NCBI GenBank assembly: GCA_959607715.1
Contig: CAUHNN010000003.1
Location: 1-64,000 of the forward strand
Origin: an uncultured Eggerthella sp.
GTDB lineage: Bacteria > Actinomycetota > Coriobacteriia > Coriobacteriales > Eggerthellaceae
DNA length: 64,000 nt
Direction of reading: 5' to 3'
Positions within the stretch are counted from its first letter, which is position 1. Every line of letters starts with the position of its first letter. The notes under the pieces are model-generated. The model did no database searches. It was not told the origin of the DNA and saw nothing but the letters and a program-made list of their open reading frames with translations. Below, one piece after another: positions 26,619-35,301 of this stretch. The position numbers were made by a program, and so were the translations under genes.

Positions 26619-27956
26619 CTATTCCTCATCTTTCTTCTCGGCAGCAGCCTCGACCTCGGTCACCTCGGCCTTGGCGACGACGTCGCGCAGGGCGGAAGCA
26701 CGAACGAGGCTTTCGCGGATCATCGGCAGACGACCCTCGTTGCGCCACTGCTCCATGATCGCCTGGGGATCGTCGAGGTCGGCGGAAGCGAACTCGGCTT
26801 CGACTTCCTCGTCGGTTGCGACGATCTCGAAGTGGCGAGCCCATGCGTCAAGAGCGAGGTCCTGGCGAACGATGTCGGCGGCCTGCTTCTTGTTGTCTTC
26901 CTTGAACTGATCGGCGGTGATCTCCATGGTCTTGAGGTACTGATCGAAGGTCAGGCCCATGCGGGAAAGCTGGCCGTAGAAGTCCTGGAGAAGCGTAGCT
27001 TCCTGGTTCTCGCACATAGCCTCGGGCAGTTCGCCTTCGACGCGTGCGGCGAGAGCCATCAGGCACTCGTTTTCCTTGCGGCGGGGCTGAGCCTGGCCCT
27101 TCTGCGCCTTGATGCTATCGGCGATCTTGGAGCGCATGTCCTCGAGGCCCTCGAAGCCGAAGGTCTCGGTTGCCCATTCCTCGGTGATCTCGGGAAGGAC
27201 CTTCTTCTTCAGGACCTCGACCTTGACCTCGAAATGATAGGTGCCCTTGTCCTCGATGGTGGAGGTGATCATGGATTCATCCTCGGACAGATCGAGGTCG
27301 AAGCTCTTGTCCTGACCCTTCTTGAGGCCGATGAGCTCGGCGTCGAAAGAAGCGGGGTAGACGTTCTGGCCGAGTTCGTAGAGACGATGGTCACACGAAA
27401 GGGTCTCGACCTCTTCGCCCTTCTCGTCGGTGGCGGTGACGGTCATCTCGACGAATTCACCGGGCTTGACCTTGGTGTTGGCGTTCGCGTCCTTGAACTC
27501 GTGGTAGTAGTTGCGCAGCTCCTCGACCTGGGAGTCGATCTCTTCGTCGGTGGCCTCGGTGGAGGGGACCTCGACGGCGACCGGTTCGTAGCTGGTCAGC
27601 TCGTATGCCGGCTTGACCACGATGGTCGCGGTGAAGTTGAAGGGCTTGTGGTCCTCAACGAGATCGAGCTCGTAGGCGTAGTCGGGACGCTGCAGGGGCA
27701 CCAGGTTGTTCTCCTCGAGGGCCAGAGGATAGACCTCGTTGACCAGATCCTCGGTCACGGTCGTGCGGACGGCCTCAGCGCCCATGATGTTATCGATGAT
27801 GGGACGAGGAGCCTTGCCGGGGCGGAATCCAGGGAAGCTGTAGCGCTTGGCGACCTGACGGTACGTGCGCTTGATGCGCGCATCGACGTCGTCGGCATCA
27901 ACCTCGAACGAAAGCCTCACCTGATTGTTCTCGAGAGCCTCAACTTTGGTGTTCAC
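26619..27956 (-). CDS. tig: Trigger factor
   Basis: This ribosome-bound chaperone has peptidyl-prolyl isomerase activity. The 445 residues have the N-terminal ribosome-binding signature (RYSFPGFRPGKAPRPII), the FKBP-like domain (GEFVEMTVTATDEKGEEV), and a long helical C-terminal domain with an acidic/alanine tail. It starts with GTG 27956 after AGAAGGAG. Only 35 nt separate it from the 3' end of tRNA-Leu, so both are probably on one transcript. clpP and clpX follow, the common order. Confidence 0.97.
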   Translation of the reverse strand: MNTKVEALENNQVRLSFEVDADDVDARIKRTYRQVAKRYSFPGFRPGKAPRPIIDNIMGAEAVRTTVTEDLVNEVYPLALEENNLVPLQRPDYAYELDLVEDHKPFNFTATIVVKPAYELTSYEPVAVEVPSTEATDEEIDSQVEELRNYYHEFKDANANTKVKPGEFVEMTVTATDEKGEEVETLSCDHRLYELGQNVYPASFDAELIGLKKGQDKSFDLDLSEDESMITSTIEDKGTYHFEVKVEVLKKKVLPEITEEWATETFGFEGLEDMRSKIADSIKAQKGQAQPRRKENECLMALAARVEGELPEAMCENQEATLLQDFYGQLSRMGLTFDQYLKTMEITADQFKEDNKKQAADIVRQDLALDAWARHFEIVATDEEVEAEFASADLDDPQAIMEQWRNEGRLPMIRESLVRASALRDVVAKAEVTEVEAAAEKKDEE

Positions 27957-27991
27957 GAATAAACTCCTTCTGTTTTCCTTAAAGACGTGCT

Positions 27992-28077
27992 GGTGCGGGT
28001 GAAAGGACTTGAACCTTCACGGGGGTTGCCCACCAGAACCTAAACCTGGCGCGTCTGCCAATTCCGCCACACCCGCT
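27992..28077 (-). tRNA. tRNA-Leu (anticodon UAG)
   Basis: The 86-nt sequence folds as a class II tRNA. The acceptor stem is GCGGGTG/CACCCGC with discriminator A and encoded CCA. The anticodon stem CCAGG/TCTGG holds loop TTTAGGT (anticodon TAG, reading CUA and probably other CUN codons). A long variable arm and the T-loop GGTTCAAGTCC follow. It lies 35 nt before the tig start codon. Confidence 0.97.
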
Positions 28078-28121
28078 TATGACACACGTTGCTCCGCCCT
28101 TTCAGGGGCGACAACTTCGCT

Positions 28122-28130
28122 ATGATAGCA
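28122..28130 (-). promoter_or_regulatory. Probable extended -10 promoter of tRNA-Leu-tig
   Basis: TGC-TATCAT on the minus strand resembles the extended -10 element before ilvD. It would start transcription near 28115, about 38 nt before the mature tRNA. A -35 is not clear. A perfect inverted repeat ACGCATG-AA-CATGCGT lies just upstream (28135-28150). Confidence 0.45.
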
Positions 28131-28214
28131 AATCACGCATGAACATGCGTCCCACAATGCAAGAAAAGCAAAGCAAGACAGACAAGCACCCGCTTTTCAC
28201 CGGACCGGCCGCCC

Positions 28215-28985
28215 CTAAAGGCTGACAACGTCCTTCGCCGTGATAGTGCGCGACGGGGAAATGAGCATGACGCCCACCTGGCCCACGAGCGGCGCATCGT
28301 CGTAGAAGACGCCCTCGTCGTAGACGCCGTGGGACGACAGTCCCTCGCTCGTTCGCGATATGACCACATCAACGCCGGGATAGCTTCCCAGAAGGGAGAT
28401 CCCATCGGTGACGCACACCACCACGTCGACGCCGAGGGAGCGGTATTCCTCGACCCGCTTGGCAAGGTAGTGGGGCTGAGCCGTCACCTCGTCGATGGAC
28501 AGGAAACCGTAGAGCGCATCCCCCGAACGGACGAGCGTGCGCTCGTTGTAGGCCCCGTCGTCGACGACGTCGACCTCTATCACGTTCGCGTTGCTCTCAA
28601 GGTACGAGCACATCAAGGTGAAGACGGTCGGGCTCTCGGCGCCCTCGCCCGCCTCCTGCGCCGATCCCGGCGCTTCGGAGGCGCCGACCTCGTCTTCTCC
28701 TCCGTCGTCGCTCTGGCGAACGGAAAGACGGGTGAGCGCGCGGGAGGAAAGCCTGTCTGCGGCGGAGGAGGAATCGACCACGGTCTCAGTTCGCTTCACG
28801 GCGGTCCCCTCGTACAGAAGCGCCGTGTACCCATCGAGGCTTCCCGTGGCGTCGTCGATGGAGCTCGCCGCGACGTTCAGGGAATGGCCGATCGTGACGA
28901 TGTAGGCGACGGCGACGGCAAGGCCCCCCAAGATCAGGAAGGTGAAGACGCCTAAGGCCGCTTTTTCACGTGTCATCGGTTTCAT
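28215..28985 (-). CDS. Membrane-anchored protein of unknown function
   Basis: I do not recognise a family for these 256 residues. Residues 9-31 form one N-terminal membrane helix; the rest would lie outside the cell. A low-complexity acidic linker (about 91-118) separates it from a compact C-terminal part with 'SLGVDVVVCVTDGISLLG' and 'PGVDVVISRTSEGL', which vaguely recalls the end of a metallophosphatase fold but lacks visible metal motifs. AGGATGAACCT precedes the ATG. It lies between uvrA and the tRNA and may be in the uvrA transcript, though a strong hairpin separates them. Confidence 0.7.
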   Translation of the reverse strand: MKPMTREKAALGVFTFLILGGLAVAVAYIVTIGHSLNVAASSIDDATGSLDGYTALLYEGTAVKRTETVVDSSSAADRLSSRALTRLSVRQSDDGGEDEVGASEAPGSAQEAGEGAESPTVFTLMCSYLESNANVIEVDVVDDGAYNERTLVRSGDALYGFLSIDEVTAQPHYLAKRVEEYRSLGVDVVVCVTDGISLLGSYPGVDVVISRTSEGLSSHGVYDEGVFYDDAPLVGQVGVMLISPSRTITAKDVVSL

Positions 28986-29002
28986 AGGTTCATCCTAGCC
29001 CA

Positions 29003-29037
29003 ATTCGGCCGTCGCGCGCTGTATGCGACGGCCGAAT
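29003..29037 (-). terminator. Perfect 13-bp hairpin after uvrA
   Basis: ATTCGGCCGTCGC and GCGACGGCCGAAT pair perfectly around a 9-nt loop, 4 nt beyond the uvrA stop. There is no T-run, so it may be a weak terminator or a 3'-end-protecting structure. Confidence 0.6.
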
Positions 29038-29040
29038 CGC

Positions 29041-31917
29041 CTAAAGCGAGAGCATCCTCGCCAGGAACCGGCCCGTGTGGCTCTCGGGAACGGCGGCGAT
29101 GTCCTCCGGCGTGCCCTGGGCGACGATCCTGCCGCCGCGCTCGCCCCCTTCGGGGCCGAGGTCGATGACGTAGTCGGCCGACTTGATGACGTCGAGGTTG
29201 TGCTCGACCACAAGGACCGTGTTGCCCGCGTCGACGAGACGCTCGAGCACCTCGAGAAGCTGACGGACGTCATCGAAGTGGAGGCCGGTGGTCGGCTCGT
29301 CGAGGATGTAGAAGGTCTTGCCCGTCTGGCGACGCTGAAGCTCGCTTGCCAGCTTCATGCGCTGGGCCTCGCCGCCCGAAAGCGTGGTGGCGGGCTGCCC
29401 AAGGCGAATGTAGCCCAAGCCAACATCGTGCATCGTGGCGAGCTTTCGCGCGACGCCGGGGATCTTCGCGAAGAACTCGAGCGCCTCGTCGACGGTCATG
29501 TCGAGCACGTCGTAGACGTTCTTGCCGCGGTAGGTCACCTGAAGCGTCTCGCGGTTGTAGCGCTTCCCGTCGCAGACCTCGCAGTCGACGTAGACGTCGG
29601 GAAGGAAGTGCATCTCGATCTTCTTCTGTCCGTCGCCTTTGCACGCCTCGCAGCGACCGCCGGCGACGTTGAAGGAGAAGCGCCCGGGAGCGTAGCCGCG
29701 CGCTTTGGCCTCGGGGGTCGAGGCGAACAGCGCACGGATGTCGTCCCACAGCCCGATGTAGGTCGCCGGGTTGGAGCGGGGGGTACGGCCGATGGGGCTT
29801 TGATCGATGTTGATCACCTTGTCGATCTTCTCGGTTCCCGTAAGGCGGCGGAAGTCGCCGGTCTTTCGGTGGGCGCGGTTAACGCGGTTGGCCAGCGCCG
29901 GCGCGAGCGTATCGGTGATCAGCGAGCTCTTGCCCGACCCCGACACGCCGGTGACGAGGGTGAGCGTACCGAGGGGAATGGAGATGTCGACCTTCTTCAG
30001 GTTGTTGGCGCATGCGCCCTTGAGCTGGATCGCCCCGCGGCCAGGATCGCGGCGCTCGGAGGGAACGGGGATCTCCCGGGCCCCGCACAGGTACTGCGCG
30101 GTAAGCGACTCGGGCACCTTCATGACCTCTTCGGGCGTTCCCGCGGCCACGACTTCGCCTCCGCGCTCGCCGGCGCCCGGCCCCATGTCGATAACGTAGT
30201 CGGCGCTCCTGATGGTGTCCTCGTCGTGCTCGACGACCAGGACGGTGTTACCCAAATCGCGCAGGTGCTCGAGCGTGGCTATCAAGCGCTCGTTGTCGCG
30301 CTGGTGCAGGCCGATGGAAGGCTCATCGAGAATGTAGAGAACGCCCATCAGCCCGGCGCCGATCTGGGTGGCCAGCCTGATACGCTGGGCCTCGCCGCCC
30401 GAAAGCGTCGCCGTGGCACGCTCGAGGGTAAGGTAGTCGAGTCCGACGTCGACGAGGAACTTCAGACGCGTCTTGATCTCCTTCACTATGGGAACGGCGA
30501 CGATCTGCTCTTTCGAAGAGAAGGACAGGTCCTCGAAGAACGCCAGCGAATCGAGGGCGCACATCTCGCACACCTCGTGGATGTTCTTGCCGCCGACGGT
30601 GACGGCGAGGATTTGGGGATTGAGGCGCTTGCCTTGGCACGTGGCGCACGGGATGATCGAGAAGTACTGCTCGTACTTCTGGCGCTGACGGTCGCTCGAG
30701 GCCTCCTTGTAGCGATGCATCACCGCTTCGCAGACGCCCTCCCATTCGATGAACCAATAGGTTTCGCGGCCGTCGACGGTAACGTAGTCGACGCGGATCT
30801 TCTCGTCGGGAACGCCGTAGAGCAGGGCTTTCTGCACCTTGCGGGGCATATCTTCCCACGGCGTGTCGGCGTCGACGCCGAAATGGGCGAGCACCGCCCG
30901 CATGACCTGCGGGTAGTAGTTTCCGGTGCGAAACGGCGCCACCGCGCCTTCGGCCAGCGAAAGGGTCTTGTCGGGAACGACGAGCGACGGGTCGACCTCT
31001 TCCCTGCTGCCGATGCCGAGGCAATCGGGGCAGGCGCCATAGGGGGCGTTGAAGGAGAAATCGCGCGGCTGCAGCTCGGTCATGGAATGACCGTGCTCAG
31101 GACAGGCGAGAGCAAGCGAGTAGAGGTGCTCTCCCGGCGCAAGACCGCCCGTGGCGCCCGACGACGTCTCGACGTCGATGGCCTCGTCGTCTTTCTCCAT
31201 GACCTTGACGAGCACACGGCCCTCGGCGAGACGGCACGCCATCTCGATGGCGCCCGCGATGCGGGAGCGCGCCGAGGCCTTCAACACGACGCGATCGACG
31301 ACGACGTCGATGAAGTGCTTGATCTTCTTGTTCAGGACCAGGGGCTCGCCGCCGAGCTTGACCACCTCGCCGTCGATGCGCACGCGCGAGAAGCCCTCTT
31401 TCTGGAGATCCTGGAGCAGCTTGGTGAGTTCACCCTTGCGCCCGGCGACGACCGGGGCAAGGATGAGCGCGCGCACGCCTTCGCCGAGCTGCATGACGTC
31501 GTCGGTCACCTGATCGGTCGTCTGGGCCTTGATCTCGCGGCCACATTCGGGGCAATGGGGCACACCGACGCGCGCGAAGAGCAGGCGCAGATAGTCGTAG
31601 ATCTCGGTGACGGTGCCAACGGTCGAGCGTGGGTTCTTGCTGGTGGTTTTCTGATCGATGGAAACAGCGGGGGAAAGCCCGTCGATGGAGTCGAGATCGG
31701 GCTTGTTCATCTGCCCGAGGAACTGGCGCGCATAGCTCGAGAGGCTCTCGACGTAACGGCGCTGACCCTCGGCGTAGATGGTGTCGAAGGCAAGCGAGCT
31801 TTTCCCCGAACCGGACAACCCGGTAATCACGACGAGCTCGTCGCGGGGGATCTCGACGTCGACGTCTTTCAGGTTGTGCTCGCGCGCACCCTTGATGACG
31901 ATAGAGCTTTGTCCCAT
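29041..31917 (-). CDS. uvrA: UvrABC excision nuclease subunit A
   Basis: This DNA-damage sensor of nucleotide excision repair has 958 residues. It has two ABC ATPase modules, with Walker A motifs GLSGSGKSSLAFDTI and GVSGSGKSSLITDTL and two LSGGEAQR signatures. Zinc modules are visible in HCPECGREI, YGACPDCLG and RCEACKGDG...CEVCDGKRYN. ATG 31917 follows AAAGGGAAG; upstream in-frame sequence is not UvrA-like. It lies 61 nt after xerC; uvrB and uvrC are not in the window. Confidence 0.97.
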   Translation of the reverse strand: MGQSSIVIKGAREHNLKDVDVEIPRDELVVITGLSGSGKSSLAFDTIYAEGQRRYVESLSSYARQFLGQMNKPDLDSIDGLSPAVSIDQKTTSKNPRSTVGTVTEIYDYLRLLFARVGVPHCPECGREIKAQTTDQVTDDVMQLGEGVRALILAPVVAGRKGELTKLLQDLQKEGFSRVRIDGEVVKLGGEPLVLNKKIKHFIDVVVDRVVLKASARSRIAGAIEMACRLAEGRVLVKVMEKDDEAIDVETSSGATGGLAPGEHLYSLALACPEHGHSMTELQPRDFSFNAPYGACPDCLGIGSREEVDPSLVVPDKTLSLAEGAVAPFRTGNYYPQVMRAVLAHFGVDADTPWEDMPRKVQKALLYGVPDEKIRVDYVTVDGRETYWFIEWEGVCEAVMHRYKEASSDRQRQKYEQYFSIIPCATCQGKRLNPQILAVTVGGKNIHEVCEMCALDSLAFFEDLSFSSKEQIVAVPIVKEIKTRLKFLVDVGLDYLTLERATATLSGGEAQRIRLATQIGAGLMGVLYILDEPSIGLHQRDNERLIATLEHLRDLGNTVLVVEHDEDTIRSADYVIDMGPGAGERGGEVVAAGTPEEVMKVPESLTAQYLCGAREIPVPSERRDPGRGAIQLKGACANNLKKVDISIPLGTLTLVTGVSGSGKSSLITDTLAPALANRVNRAHRKTGDFRRLTGTEKIDKVINIDQSPIGRTPRSNPATYIGLWDDIRALFASTPEAKARGYAPGRFSFNVAGGRCEACKGDGQKKIEMHFLPDVYVDCEVCDGKRYNRETLQVTYRGKNVYDVLDMTVDEALEFFAKIPGVARKLATMHDVGLGYIRLGQPATTLSGGEAQRMKLASELQRRQTGKTFYILDEPTTGLHFDDVRQLLEVLERLVDAGNTVLVVEHNLDVIKSADYVIDLGPEGGERGGRIVAQGTPEDIAAVPESHTGRFLARMLSL

Positions 31918-31978
31918 GACTTCCCTTTCACATCGTCCCTGAACGTGAGGATCCATTCTACCGCAGGGGCGAGAAGCG

Positions 31979-32890
31979 CTAGCCGCGCGGATGGGCTTTC
32001 CGATGAGACTCCAGAAGATGCTCAGGGGCGAGATGCGTGTAGACCTGAGTGGTGGACAGGTTGGCGTGACCGAGCATTTCCTGGACGCTACGCAGATCGG
32101 CTCCCCCCACGAGCAGATCGGTCGCGAAGGAATGGCGACACGCATGAGGCGAAAGGGACTCATCGAGGCCGGCGGTGCGCAAGGCCCGCTTGAATGCGCA
32201 CCTGATGGCGTTGGTCCCCATGCGCTCCGAGCGCTTCGTCACGAACACGTAGGGGGACGTCCTTTCCCCCAGGAGCTGCAGACGCGCGCAGGAAAGGTAG
32301 CGCTCGAGGCTGCGGCAAGCCATCGCGTGGATGGGCACGATGCGCTCCTTCGACCCCTTGCCGCGCACCCGCAGGGACCCGCCCGAAAGATCAAGGGCGG
32401 AAACGAGCAGTCCAGACGCCTCGGCCACGCGCAAGCCGCATGCATACAGAAGCTCCATCAGCGCCTGGTCGCGCACATCGATCGGCGAGGCGCCGTCGCC
32501 CTCCGACGATTCGAGAGCCGAGGAAAGCAGCCGCGCCATGTCCTTCGGCGCCATCACGCGCGGAAGGACGCGGGGGCGACGCGGACCCTGCAGCGCATCG
32601 GCGGGGTCCGTCTCGACGAGCCCCGTCGCGTCCATCCACCGGTAGAAGCCCCTCAGCGCGCTGAGGCGGCGGTTGACGGTCGAACGAGCGTAGCGGGCAA
32701 GGTCGAGGTGGGCCAGGTAGCGGCGAAGGCAAGGGTAATCGGCCCCCTGAGGGTCGACGTCCTCGGATTCGCACCACGCGAGAAACGAACGGGTATCCGC
32801 GCGATAGGCGCGAAGGGTCTCGGGGGAAGAAGAGCATTCGACGCGAAGAAATTCGCAGAACCCGTCAAGCAAGGGCCCGTAGCGGTCCAT
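31979..32890 (-). CDS. xerC: Tyrosine recombinase XerC/XerD type
   Basis: This 303-residue site-specific recombinase probably resolves chromosome dimers. An N-terminal SAM-like core-binding domain (to about residue 90) precedes the catalytic domain. The catalytic residues are visible: Arg in ACGLRVAEASG, Lys in GKGSKERIVP, His-x-x-Arg in HACRHSFATDLL, His in GHANLSTTQ, and Tyr in VYTHLAPEHL. The ATG is 2 nt after the trmFO stop. Placement after trmFO is the conserved position, so this is not a mobile-element integrase. XerC versus XerD cannot be settled here. Confidence 0.88.
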   Translation of the reverse strand: MDRYGPLLDGFCEFLRVECSSSPETLRAYRADTRSFLAWCESEDVDPQGADYPCLRRYLAHLDLARYARSTVNRRLSALRGFYRWMDATGLVETDPADALQGPRRPRVLPRVMAPKDMARLLSSALESSEGDGASPIDVRDQALMELLYACGLRVAEASGLLVSALDLSGGSLRVRGKGSKERIVPIHAMACRSLERYLSCARLQLLGERTSPYVFVTKRSERMGTNAIRCAFKRALRTAGLDESLSPHACRHSFATDLLVGGADLRSVQEMLGHANLSTTQVYTHLAPEHLLESHRKAHPRG

Positions 32891-32892
32891 CG

Positions 32893-34293
32893 CTACTGCC
32901 CGACGATCCCCGCGGAGCGCAACGTATCGAGATAGCCCTGCAGCGCCTCTTCCCCACGCGCGGCGTATGCCGCATAGCGTTGCTGCTTGTTGCGGATGTG
33001 GGGTTCGAGGGGAGCCAAGATCCCGAAGTTGACGTGCATAGGCTGGTAATCCTTCGTCGCGGGATCGGTCGCGTAGGCGATCAGCGCTCCGAAAGCCGTG
33101 TCGCGCGGCATCGGCGCAAAGTCGATGCCCGCGAGGTGCGCATAGGCTCCCAGCGCCGCAAGAAGGCCCGAGGCGATCGCCTCGCAGTAACCTTCCGTGC
33201 CGGAAAGCTGACCGGCGACGTACACGGGAACGGCGAGGCCTTCGACCCGCAGGCGCAGCGTGGGATCGAGCAGGCGCGGCGCATCGATGAAGGTGTTGCG
33301 GTGCATCACCCCAAAGCGGGCGAATTCGGCGTTCTCCAATCCAGGGATCATCCGGAACACGCGACGCTGCTCGGGGAAGGTCAGATTCGTCTGGAACCCG
33401 ACCAAGTTGTAGCTCTGGCAGTTGACGTCCTCGGCGCGCAGCTGCACAACCGCCCACGGACGGCGGCCGGTCGCAGGATCCTTCAAACCGACGGGCTTGA
33501 GCGCGCCGAAGCGCGGCGCGTCATGACCGCGGCGGGCGATTTCCTCGATAGGCTGGCATGCCTGGAACAGATCGTCCGTCTCGAAATCCTTGCGGATGAC
33601 GCGGTCGGCCTCGAGCAGCCCATCGATGAAGCGATCGTAAGATTCCTTGCCGAAGGGCGCATTGAGGTAATCGCCCCCGCCCTCTTCGTAGCGGCTCTGG
33701 CTGAACACCTTTCGGAAATCGAGCGAATCGGCCATCACCACCGGTGCGGCCGCGTCGTAGAACGAAAGGTGATCATGACCAGTTAGGCCGTGGAGAAAAG
33801 ACGCCAAGGCGTCGGAGGTGAGCGGACCGGAAGCGACGATGACGGCATCGGCGGGACCGAAGGCGCGCACCGGGCCCCGATCCCCTTCCACCATGACGGC
33901 GCCCTCCTCATCGAGGCCGACGACCTCGCCGCGATAAAGTTCGATCAACGGATGGGAGGAGATGAGCTCGGTCACCTGAGCGGAAAACGAATCGCGGTCG
34001 ACGGCGAGCGCGCCGCCCGCAGGAACGCGATGGGCAAGCGCGCTGTCGAGCACGAACGACCCGAGCGCGGAGAGCTCGTGCTTGAGCATGCCCGCAGCGC
34101 TTTCCGGCTTGGTCGATTTGAGCGAATTGGAGCACACCAACTCGGCGCAGCGGTCGGTCTTATGAACGGCCGTTTCCTTGGTCGGGCGCATCTCGAACAG
34201 GCGAACCGCCATGCCGCGCGCCGCCAGCTGAAGAGCGGCCTCGCTGCCCGCGAGGCCCGCCCCGATGATATCGATGGTCTTCGTAGTGTTCAT
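32893..34293 (-). CDS. trmFO: Methylenetetrahydrofolate-tRNA (uracil-5-)-methyltransferase
   Basis: This FAD enzyme makes ribothymidine-54 in tRNA from methylene-folate. The 466 residues have the N-terminal FAD motif IIGAGLAGSEAALQLA and the TrmFO signature LVCSNSLKSTKPESAAGMLK. The C-terminus is about 20 residues longer than usual. ATG 34293 is chosen from homology; no clear ribosome-binding site precedes it, and a TTG at 34317 is possible. It follows dprA by 27 nt and is coupled to xerC. Confidence 0.95.
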   Translation of the reverse strand: MNTTKTIDIIGAGLAGSEAALQLAARGMAVRLFEMRPTKETAVHKTDRCAELVCSNSLKSTKPESAAGMLKHELSALGSFVLDSALAHRVPAGGALAVDRDSFSAQVTELISSHPLIELYRGEVVGLDEEGAVMVEGDRGPVRAFGPADAVIVASGPLTSDALASFLHGLTGHDHLSFYDAAAPVVMADSLDFRKVFSQSRYEEGGGDYLNAPFGKESYDRFIDGLLEADRVIRKDFETDDLFQACQPIEEIARRGHDAPRFGALKPVGLKDPATGRRPWAVVQLRAEDVNCQSYNLVGFQTNLTFPEQRRVFRMIPGLENAEFARFGVMHRNTFIDAPRLLDPTLRLRVEGLAVPVYVAGQLSGTEGYCEAIASGLLAALGAYAHLAGIDFAPMPRDTAFGALIAYATDPATKDYQPMHVNFGILAPLEPHIRNKQQRYAAYAARGEEALQGYLDTLRSAGIVGQ

Positions 34294-34320
34294 AGGCAAA
34301 ACTCTACTACAAAACAAACC

Positions 34321-35301
34321 CTACAAGCGAGCGGGTCCGTAACGCCCATCGGGAAACCGGACGATCAACCCATCGCGCTCGTAGCCAGCGAGCCGAACCA
34401 TGAGCCAAGTCAGCTTCTTGTCGGCCGGGACGTCGGCGCCGACTCCCCACGGCAAGGCAAGCATCTCCTCTATGCGAAGGGGATCGGCGAGAAGCGCAGC
34501 GAGCAGATCGTCACCGGCAGCGCGAGCCGCCATCTGCCGTTGCGCAGGCTCGGAAAACCTCAAGCACCCGAAGGCGCCCGCCAGCATGTCCCCGAACGTC
34601 TCCTCGTCGACCACCGGCGCCGCCCCCTGGTAGATCAGGCGATTCGAGCCGCGCGACGTCTCCGAGGTGATCGGGCCGGGCACCGCCCACACTTCGCGGC
34701 CCGCCGACAGGGCGTCGTCGGCCGTCGAGAACGTCCCGGAAGGAAGACCGGCCTCGACGATGAGCGTCGCGCGGGCCAATCCCGCGATGATCCGATTGCG
34801 GGCGCGGAAGGTGAACGGCAAAGGGGGGTAGTCCCATTGGCGCTCCGAGATCACGGCTCCTCCCCCATCGACGATGCGCTGGAAGAGCGCGGCGTTTCGC
34901 TTCGGGTAGAGCTGATCGCAGCCGCCCCCTAGCACGGCGACGGTCTGGCCCTCGGCCTCGAGGGCACCTTCGTGCGCATGGGTATCGCACCCGAGCGCCC
35001 CGCCGGACACGATGGGGATGCCGTGGTGCGCCGCCAAACCCGCGAAACGCCGCGCAGCCGCCCGTCCGTACGGGGTCGCCTTGCGCGCGCCGATCACGGC
35101 AAGGCCGTCGCGAAGCGCCTCGACGTTGCCCACTCCGTACAGGCGCTCGGGCGGATCCTCCAAAGCCATCAACGAGTCGGGGTAGCCTGCGCACGCGTAT
35201 TCCACCACGAAACGCGGACCCTCCAATCGAAGTGAGCAAGCTTGCGGGTAGCGCTGCCCATGGACGAGCTTGGCCTGCTCGAGACTCGGATAATCGCTCA
35301 T
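34321..35301 (-). CDS. dprA: DNA-processing protein DprA
   Basis: This protein loads RecA on incoming single-stranded DNA in transformation. The 326 residues contain the Rossmann-like core (AVIGARKATPYGRAAARRF, SGGALGCDTHAHEGAL, GGGCDQLYPKRN, SGTFSTADDALSAGREVWAVPG) and a C-terminal winged-helix-like part. ATG 35301 is supported by GGAGGGGG upstream and by a 4-nt ATGA overlap with comM. Whether the cell is competent cannot be judged from this gene. Confidence 0.95.
   Translation of the reverse strand: MSDYPSLEQAKLVHGQRYPQACSLRLEGPRFVVEYACAGYPDSLMALEDPPERLYGVGNVEALRDGLAVIGARKATPYGRAAARRFAGLAAHHGIPIVSGGALGCDTHAHEGALEAEGQTVAVLGGGCDQLYPKRNAALFQRIVDGGGAVISERQWDYPPLPFTFRARNRIIAGLARATLIVEAGLPSGTFSTADDALSAGREVWAVPGPITSETSRGSNRLIYQGAAPVVDEETFGDMLAGAFGCLRFSEPAQRQMAARAAGDDLLAALLADPLRIEEMLALPWGVGADVPADKKLTWLMVRLAGYERDGLIVRFPDGRYGPARL

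Noticed and set aside
29023..32193. A 1056-codon open frame on the plus strand opposite uvrA
   Set aside because: It is the antisense shadow of a GC-rich gene; its translation has no recognisable domain, while the minus strand encodes a complete UvrA.
31979..32890. Tyrosine recombinase as evidence of a mobile element
   Set aside because: It sits in the conserved trmFO-xerC position among housekeeping genes, with no attachment repeats or cargo, so it is a chromosomal Xer protein.
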